Shown here in pieces: positions 58,972 through 64,000 of a stretch of DNA of 64,000 nt. Source of the stretch: Sva-07 sp963716235. GTDB taxonomy: Bacteria; Actinomycetota; Acidimicrobiia; Acidimicrobiales; Ilumatobacteraceae. Numbering within the stretch: position 1 is the first letter of the stretch; each line of letters starts with the position of its first letter. Under the pieces are notes generated by a model that searched no databases, was not told the DNA's origin, and saw nothing but the letters and a program-made list of their open reading frames with translations. The DNA lies in NCBI GenBank assembly GCA_963716235.1, contig CAVQTE010000023.1, forward strand, positions 1-64,000, in the 5' to 3' direction. The translations under genes were made by a program, and so were the position numbers.

Positions 58972-59491
58972 ATGGCACTCACCCCACCCGACCGACGCCG
59001 CATCCTGCTGGCGAGTGCGCTGACGCTCGTGGCGATGCCGGCGCTCTGGTGGGCCAACCAGTCGACCGGCGCCGAACGTCGCCACGGCCGGCATCGCTGT
59101 CGTCGACAAGTCGCGACAGTGACAACGGCGCCACACCGAGACCGGCGATCCGGCGAGCGGCGACGTCGCACCGGTATTCCTCGACGGCCCGTCCGGGCAG
59201 GTCGGCGCCGGACTCGCCGAGATCGCCGTTCCCGCACCTCCTGCGATCGCCAGCATCACGACCACCGCCACGTTTCGGAGCACCCTCGGAACGGGCTCGG
59301 CGTGCATGATCCCCGGAATCGGCAGCGGCCAGCAGGTCACCGTCGTCAACCTCGACAACAATCGATCGGTCACCTGCACGGCAATCCTGGCACCGAGCAG
59401 CGCCGCCGATCAGCTCGTCATGGCATCCGAACTCTTCGCCGAACTCGCCGATCTCACCGACGCACCGATTCCGGTCGAGATCCGTCAGTGA
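58972..59491 (+). CDS. Exported double-psi beta-barrel (RlpA-like) protein, frameshifted
   Basis: About 172 residues. The N-terminus RRRILLASALTLVAMPALWW is a signal or anchor helix. Two frameshifts (near 59075 and 59130) lead to GAGLAEIAVPAPPAIASI and the C-terminal domain SACMIPGIGSGQQVTVVNLD, NNRSVTCTAILAPSS, then LFAELADLTDAPIPVEI. The GxxVTVxNxxNxRSxxCxA pattern with a closing LAxLxxxPxxVEI resembles the RlpA/DPBB fold that acts on peptidoglycan. In many actinobacteria this position, between tatD and ksgA, holds rpfB. Here an RlpA-type protein takes that place. GTG of ksgA overlaps its stop. Confidence 0.65.
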
Positions 59492-60373
59492 CGCACTCGC
59501 GTCCGGCGATTCGAGAACTCCTCGAGTCGGCGTCGCTCGCTCCCCGCCGAGACCTCGGCCAGAACTTCGTCGCCGACCCCAACACGGTCCGCCGCATCGC
59601 GGCCCTCGCCCGGGTCGGGGCCGGCGACCGAGTGGTCGAGATCGGCGCCGGGCTCGGGTCGCTCACGCTCGCACTCGCCGAGACCGGCGCCCACGTCACC
59701 GCCATCGAGATCGACCGAGGCGTCGTCCCGATCCTGCGCGACGTCGTGTCGGGCCGCGAGAACGTCGCGTGGTCGAAGGCGACGCCATGCAGCTCGACTG
59801 GTCGACGTCCTCGCCGACGACTCGCCCGAACAACCCGGCTGGGTGCTCGTGGCCAACCTTCCCTACAACGTCGCCACCCCGCTGATCTGCGACCTGCTCG
59901 ACGACGTGCCCGCGATCGAGCGGATGATCGTGATGGTGCAGCGCGAGGCGGCCGAACGGTTCGCCGCCGTGCCCCGCACCTCCGCCTACGGCGCCGTCAG
60001 CGTCAAGGCGGCCTACTGGGGAACGGCGAAGATCGTCGGCCACGTCCCCGCGTCGGTGTTCGTCCCGCGGCCGAACGTCGAGTCGGCACTGGTCGAGATC
60101 ACCCGCCACGAACCGCCGGCCACCGACCCCGACGCCCTCTTCGCGCTCGTGCGCGCCGGCTTCGGACAACGCCGCAAGATGCTGCGCCGCTCACTCGCCG
60201 GCATCGTCGCACCGGAGACGTTCGACGCCGCCGCCATCAGCCCGACGGCCCGGCCCGAGGAACTCGACGTCGACGCCTGGTGTCGGCTGACCGACGCTCA
60301 CCTCGCGGCCACACGCACGAGCAGGGTAACGTCACCGAGATGGGAGCGGCCGACGCAGCACCGGTGTCGCTGA
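59488..60373 (+). CDS. ksgA: 16S rRNA dimethyladenosine transferase KsgA, one frameshift
   Basis: Dimethylates A1518 and A1519 of 16S rRNA. From the GTG at 59488: LAPRRDLGQNFVADPNTVRR, SAM motif VVEIGAGLGSLTLALAETGA, the EIDRGVVPILRD acidic residue, a frameshift near 59775, the catalytic NLPYNVATPLICDLLDDVP, then PASVFVPRPNVESALVEIT and GFGQRRKMLRRSLAG. The last 25 residues in the open frame run 34 bases into ispE; the true end may be earlier. Confidence 0.95.
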
Positions 60374-61127
60374 GGGCCCACGCCAAGCTGACGAGATCGC
60401 TGCGGATCACCGGAATCCGAGCCGACGGCTACCACCTGATCGACGCCGAGATGGTCAGCCTCGACCTCCACGACGTCCTCGTCATCGACCCCGCCCGCGA
60501 CGGGCTCACGGCCACCGGCCCGTTCGCCAACGGGATCCCGCTCGACGATTCGAACCTCGTTGCCAGGGCACTCGACCTCGCCGGCCGGAGCGCGCACGTC
60601 ACCATCGACAAGCGGATCCCCCACGGCGGCGGCCTCGGCGGCGGCTCGACCGATGCGGCCACGGCACTGCGCTGGGCCGGATTCGGGACCACCGCCGACG
60701 ACCTCGCCGTCGCGGCACGCCTCGGCGCCGACATCCCGTTCTGCCTCGTCGGAGGGCGAGCACGGGTCACCGGCATCGGCGAGATCGTCGAGCCACTCCC
60801 CCACCTCGACGTCGTGGTGACCCTCGTGATCCCACCACTCGCCGTCAGCACGCCCGCCGCCTATCGGGCGTGGGACGACCTCGGCGGGCCGACAGGTTCG
60901 GGCTGCAACGATCTCGAAGCAGCGCGCTCGTCGTGGAACCACGCCTGGCCCGATGGCGCGACCGCATCGCGGAGCACACCGGGACGGCACCGATCCTCGC
61001 CGGAAGTGGGGCCACCTGGTTCGCCGAGGGCGAACATGGCAACGCCCTCGCCGAACTGGTCGACGAGGGCGCAACGGTGGTCGTGGCACGAACCGTGCCG
61101 ATGGACATCGCCAGCTGGCGAGGATGA
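60340..61127 (+). CDS. ispE: 4-diphosphocytidyl-2-C-methyl-D-erythritol kinase IspE, one frameshift
   Basis: GHMP kinase of the MEP isoprenoid pathway. ATG 60340: VSLRAHAKLTRSLRITGIRA, DGYHLIDAEMVSLDLHD, the ATP loop RIPHGGGLGGGSTDAATALR, LGADIPFCLVGGRARVTGIG. A frameshift near 60925 precedes the C-terminus WRDRIAEHTGTAPILAGSGA, TWFAEGEHGN. 262 residues, slightly shorter than usual. Ends one base before the convergent bS22 stop. Confidence 0.93.
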
Positions 61128-61128
61128 A

Positions 61129-61221
61129 CTACTTGCGACGCTGGTGGCGCGTGCGGCGCAGCATCTTCTTGTGCTTCTTCTTCCGCATGCGCTTGCGACG
61201 CTTCTTGATCAGAGAACCCAT
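61129..61221 (-). CDS. Ribosomal protein bS22 (AURKAIP1/COX24 domain)
   Basis: A 30-residue basic peptide: MGSLIKKRRKRMRKKKHKKM then LRRTRHQRRK. Matches the short AURKAIP1/COX24 proteins of actinobacteria, resolved as bS22 in the mycobacterial 30S subunit. Start ATG 61221-61219, stop 61131-61129. Convergent with ispE, divergent from tRNA-Gln. Confidence 0.88.
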   Translation of the reverse strand: MGSLIKKRRKRMRKKKHKKMLRRTRHQRRK

Positions 61222-61314
61222 AAGGCGGGCCACGCTATCGGCCGTGTCAAGGCCTGCCACGCGAGACGGTGAACGGGCGGACAAACCGTCAAGGCGGGGT
61301 CGACCCGTGACCAG

Positions 61315-61384
61315 TCCGGGGTCGTCTAACGGTAGGACAGCGGTTTTTGGTGCCGCGGTAGGGGTTCGAATCCTCTCCCCGGAG
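61315..61384 (+). tRNA. tRNA-Gln (TTG anticodon)
   Basis: Acceptor arms TCCGGGG and CCCCGGA pair over 7 bp with discriminator G. The D arm is GTCTAACGGTAGGAC, the anticodon stem GCGGT/GCCGC encloses TTTTGGT with anticodon TTG, and the T arm has AGGGG-TTCGAAT-CCTCT. The variable loop is one or two bases shorter than usual, perhaps a deletion error. CCA is not encoded. It lies four bases before glmU. Confidence 0.92.
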
Positions 61385-61387
61385 CTC

Positions 61388-62471
61388 ATGAGCGTTTCAG
61401 CAATCGTGCTCGCCGCCGGAGAAGGCACCCGGATGAGGTCGAGCCGCCCCAAGCCCTTGCACCTCATCTGCGGGCGGGCCATGGTCCTGCACGTGATCCA
61501 CGCCCTCGAGCGGTGCATCCCGAACGAACGGTGGTCGTCGTCGGCCACGGCGCCGAACAGGTCACCAAGAAGGTGCAGCAACACGCACCCGGTTGGGCCA
61601 ACGTCGCCTTCGTCGAACAGCTCCAGCAGAACGGCACCGGCGACGCCGCGTCGATCGGCATGTCGGCGTTCGCCGGCGACGACTACGACGACGAATCGAC
61701 GATCCTCGTGCTGCCGGGCGACACGCCGCTGCTGCGACCGACACCCTGCGCGAACTCGTCGACGTCCACATCGAATGTGGCAACGCCGCCACGCTGCTCA
61801 CCAGCGTGATGGACGACCCGACCGGCTACGGCCGCGTCATCCGCAAGGCCGACGGCCAGGCCGCCCGCATCGTCGAACACCGCGACGCCGCCCCCGACGA
61901 ACTCGACGTTCACGAGGTCTGCACCTCGATCTATGCGTTCCGCCGCGACCTGCTCGGGCCGGCGCTGCGCAAGCTCACCACCGACAACGCCCAGGGCGAG
62001 TACTACCTCACCGACGTGGTGTCGGTGCTCGGCGCGATGGGGCACCGCGTCGGATGTGTCCAGGCACCCGAGGGTGAGACGCAGGGCGTCAACGACCGCT
62101 GGCAGCTCGCGCTCGCCGAACGTGAGCTGCGGGCGCGGACCAACAAGTTCTGGCTGCTCAGCGGCGTCACGATGCTCGACCCCCGCCAGACCTTCGTCGA
62201 CGTGACCGTGTCGATCGGCCGCGACGTCACGCTGTATCCGGGCACGATCCTGCAGGGAACCACCGTCGTCGGTGACGGCTGCGACATCGGCCCCGACACC
62301 CGGCTCGACGACTGCGCGGTCGGCAGCGGCGCCGTCGTCGAGCACACCGTCGGCCACGACGCCGAGATCGGACCCGACGCCACCGTCGGCCCGTACGCCC
62401 ATCTTCCGGCCGGAAGCTCGGTCGCTGCGGGCGCAACGACCGGGGCGTTCTACACTGCATCCGTCGGCTGA
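61388..62471 (+). CDS. glmU: GlmU-like UDP-GlcNAc pyrophosphorylase with truncated acetyltransferase domain, frameshifted
   Basis: Uridyltransferase for UDP-GlcNAc, needed for peptidoglycan and glycans. ATG 61388: MSVSAIVLAAGEGTRMRSSR, PKPLHLICGRAMV; frameshifts near 61528 and 61737; then TILVLPGDTPLL, DPTGYGRVIRKADGQAARIV, DNAQGEYYLTDVVSVLGAMG and VNDRWQLALAERELRARTN. The left-handed beta-helix begins (GVTMLDPRQTFVDVTVSIG) but the protein stops after GPYAHLPAGSSVAAGATTGA and six to eight more residues. It is about 361 residues instead of about 460. The acetyl-CoA-binding and catalytic part, including the conserved Lys, Tyr, Asn and His, is missing, and only 64 bases separate the stop from prs. 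Glucosamine-1-phosphate acetylation must be done elsewhere, or the gene lost DNA. Confidence 0.9.
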
Positions 62472-62484
62472 CCCTTTCAGCCGA
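62464..62484 (+). terminator. 8-bp hairpin over the glmU stop
   Basis: TCGGCTGA (62464-62471), loop CCCTT, TCAGCCGA (62477-62484). It contains the glmU stop codon and may attenuate transcription into prs; no U tract follows. Confidence 0.45.
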
Positions 62485-62535
62485 CTTCGGCCGGGCGCTC
62501 ACGGTCGAAACACGTCGGGGAGGACGTCACAGCTC

Positions 62536-63525
62536 ATGGAGAAGGTCACGACCAAGCGGCTCGCCCTGTACTCGGGCCGCACCCATCCGGAGCTGGCCCA
62601 GGAGGTGGCGACACACCTCAACATCGAGCTCGGCCACGACAACCTCGTCGAGTTCGCGAACGGCGAGGTGCGGTGCCGCTTCGGCGAGTCGATCCGTGGA
62701 TCCGACGTGTTCGTGATCCAGAGCCACTACGGCGTCGGCGACCACTCGGTCAACGACTCGATCATGGAACACCTGATCATGATCGACGCGGCCTATCGCG
62801 CGTCCGCGAAGCGCATCACCGCCGTGTGCCCCTTCTACGGCTACGCCCGCCAGGACCGCAAGGCCGAAGGTCGCGAGCCGATCACCGCCCGCCTGATCGC
62901 CGACATGTTCAAGGCCGCCGGCGCCAAGCGGATGATCTCGATCGACCTGCACTCCGGCCAGATCCAGGGGTTCTTCGAGGGGCCGGTCGACCATCTCACG
63001 GCGATGCCGGTGCTCGAGCAGTACGTCCGCCAACACGCCACGGCCCCCGTGATCGTGTCGCCCGACGCCGGGCGCATCAAGGTGGCCGAGCGCATGGCCC
63101 AGCACCTGGTCGACATCGGCGCCGACCTCGCGTTCATCTACAAGCGTCGGCCCAAGGGCTCGACCAACGTGGCCGAGGCCGCCGAGGTGATGGGCGACGT
63201 CGACGGCCGCCTGTGCGTGCTGACCGACGACATGATCGACACCGCCGGCACCATCTGCGCGGCGGCGGAACTGCTCGTGCAACGCGGCGCCAGCGAAGTG
63301 TGGGCGATGGCCACCCACGGCGTGCTGTCGGGCCCGGCCATCGACCGGTTGAAGAACGCGCCGCTCAGCCGCATCGTGCTCACCAACACGCTGCCGCTGC
63401 CGCCGGAGAAGCAGCTCGACAAGATCGAGGTGCTGTCCGTGGCGCCGCTGATCGCCGAAGCCCTCGGCGCCGTCTTCGACGACACCAGCGTCAGCGAGAT
63501 CTTCCACGGCGAAAATCTCGCCTGA
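62536..63525 (+). CDS. prs: Ribose-phosphate pyrophosphokinase
   Basis: Makes PRPP from ribose-5-phosphate and ATP for nucleotides, His and Trp. 329 residues, intact. Motifs: FANGEVRCRFGESIRGSDVF, the ATP-loop CPFYGYARQDRKAEGREPIT, the metal site SIDLHSGQIQGFFEGPVDH, the ribose-5-P/PRPP loop VLTDDMIDTAGTICAAAELL and THGVLSGPAIDRL. ATG 62536 follows GGGGAGGA 12 bases upstream. The glmU-prs order is standard in bacteria. Confidence 0.97.
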   Translation: MEKVTTKRLALYSGRTHPELAQEVATHLNIELGHDNLVEFANGEVRCRFGESIRGSDVFVIQSHYGVGDHSVNDSIMEHLIMIDAAYRASAKRITAVCPFYGYARQDRKAEGREPITARLIADMFKAAGAKRMISIDLHSGQIQGFFEGPVDHLTAMPVLEQYVRQHATAPVIVSPDAGRIKVAERMAQHLVDIGADLAFIYKRRPKGSTNVAEAAEVMGDVDGRLCVLTDDMIDTAGTICAAAELLVQRGASEVWAMATHGVLSGPAIDRLKNAPLSRIVLTNTLPLPPEKQLDKIEVLSVAPLIAEALGAVFDDTSVSEIFHGENLA

Positions 63526-63544
63526 CCCGCTCGCCACCACCACC

Positions 63545-63666
63545 TCCGAAAAATGCGCTGGATTGTGCGCTGAGTGCACATATTCCTGCACATTTCGGAT
63601 TGAAGATCGCCGGACCGAAATGTGCGCCGGATCGTGCACGAGGCGCTCACCGAGCGCACTTTTCGG
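63545..63666. repeat. Two tandem hairpins, family B
   Basis: Copy 2: TCCGAAA (63545) pairs with TTTCGGA (63593-63599) around TGTGC/GCACA, sharing TGTGCGCTGAGTGCACA with the element at 35821. Copy 3: CCGAAATGTGCGC (63615-63627) pairs with GCGCAC (63654-63659) and TTTCGG (63661-63666). They lie downstream of prs. Confidence 0.65.
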
Positions 63667-63704
63667 GTCGACCGTTCGGGCGGTGAGGCCGCCCACTGGT
63701 GGGT

Positions 63705-64000
63705 GTGATCACCACCGAAATCCTCCAACTGGCCGCCACGCAGCACGGCGTGGTCAGCCGACACCAACTCGTCGAGATCATCGGCGTCTCACCATCGACG
63801 TACACGAGGTCGCGAGCCAAAGGGCTCGTCGTCGAGGTCGTCCCCGGCGTCGTCCGGTTCGCCTCATCGCCGGAAGACTTCATGATGCGCTGCATGGCGG
63901 TGCAGCTCCGGACCGCGCCCGTACGGATTCCTCAGCGGATGGACGGCGGGAGCGTTGGCCGGCTTGAGAAGCATGCATCGCCAGGTCATCCACGTGACCG
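63705..64000 (+). CDS. AbiEi-antitoxin-like N-terminal domain protein, partial
   Basis: GTG 63705 begins VITTEILQLAATQHGVVSR, then HQLVEIIGVSPSTYTRSRAK, VVPGVVRF, the winged-helix AbiEi_4/DUF559-associated N-terminus. A frameshift near 63915 leads to GFLSGWTAGALAGLRSMHRQ, VIHVT, where many homologues continue into a VSR-like endonuclease domain. The window ends here. Role unknown; such proteins are linked to phage defence in some bacteria. Confidence 0.65.
   Translation, partial: MITTEILQLAATQHGVVSRHQLVEIIGVSPSTYTRSRAKGLVVEVVPGVVRFASSPEDFMMRCMAVQLRTAPVRIPQRMDGGSVGRLEKHASPGHPRD

Overview
The window is high-GC DNA with actinobacterial traits: GTG starts, ATGA/TGATG gene overlaps, the metG-tatD-(cell-wall protein)-ksgA-ispE order, and two tiny actinobacterial ribosomal proteins (bS22 at 61129-61221, probable bL37 at 34440-34523). 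Secreted proteins with 'RLVDTR'-type repeats, collagen-like stretches and PA14 repeats suggest an aquatic member of class Acidimicrobiia (Ilumatobacter-like). That placement is inference.

Layout. 0.3-13.1 kb: exopolysaccharide/O-antigen-type cluster. It has a Wzy-like polymerase and a GT2 enzyme on +, then a minus-strand series of GT4 enzymes, a Wzx-like flippase, a methyltransferase and a HAD-family protein, headed by a GT4-WecG fusion. 13.5-21.3 kb: two paralogous phosphoglycosyl transferases and two decayed copies of a GT4-gmd segment flank a large minus-strand surface protein with FN3, LamG-like, PKD and four near-identical PA14 repeats. 21.3-33.8 kb: secreted and surface proteins (carboxypeptidase-regulatory/FN3 protein, collagen-like protein, metalloprotease with 'RLVDTR' repeats, VaFE/LPxTG protein) mixed with vapC, VanZ, an HNH/DUF222 gene and gene remnants. 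33.8-42.9 kb: core and metabolic genes (VOC protein, bL37, beta-lactamase-fold hydrolase, PEP-mobile-domain protein, PHP protein, lipoprotein, YchF, TPP enzyme). 43.2-50 kb: peptide-degradation genes (leucyl aminopeptidase; proline iminopeptidase, serine hydrolase, DUF2817 and enolase-superfamily operon; TetR). pepA and the pip operon carry the same palindromic site upstream. 50-64 kb: GNAT, acyl-CoA dehydrogenase, FetAB-type ABC exporter, DUF192, rsmI, HAD-IB, thioesterase, metG, tatD, DPBB protein, ksgA, ispE, bS22, tRNA-Gln, a short glmU, prs and an AbiEi-like gene cut by the window end.

Many well-known genes (metG, tatD, ksgA, ispE, glmU, fetB and others) are interrupted by single-base frameshifts although their protein sequence continues in the next frame. 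This affects housekeeping and accessory genes alike, so consensus error is the simplest explanation. Such genes are given here as one CDS spanning all frames, and truncated remnants are marked as pseudogenes. Most convergent gene ends carry long palindromes, and two families of intergenic hairpins recur.
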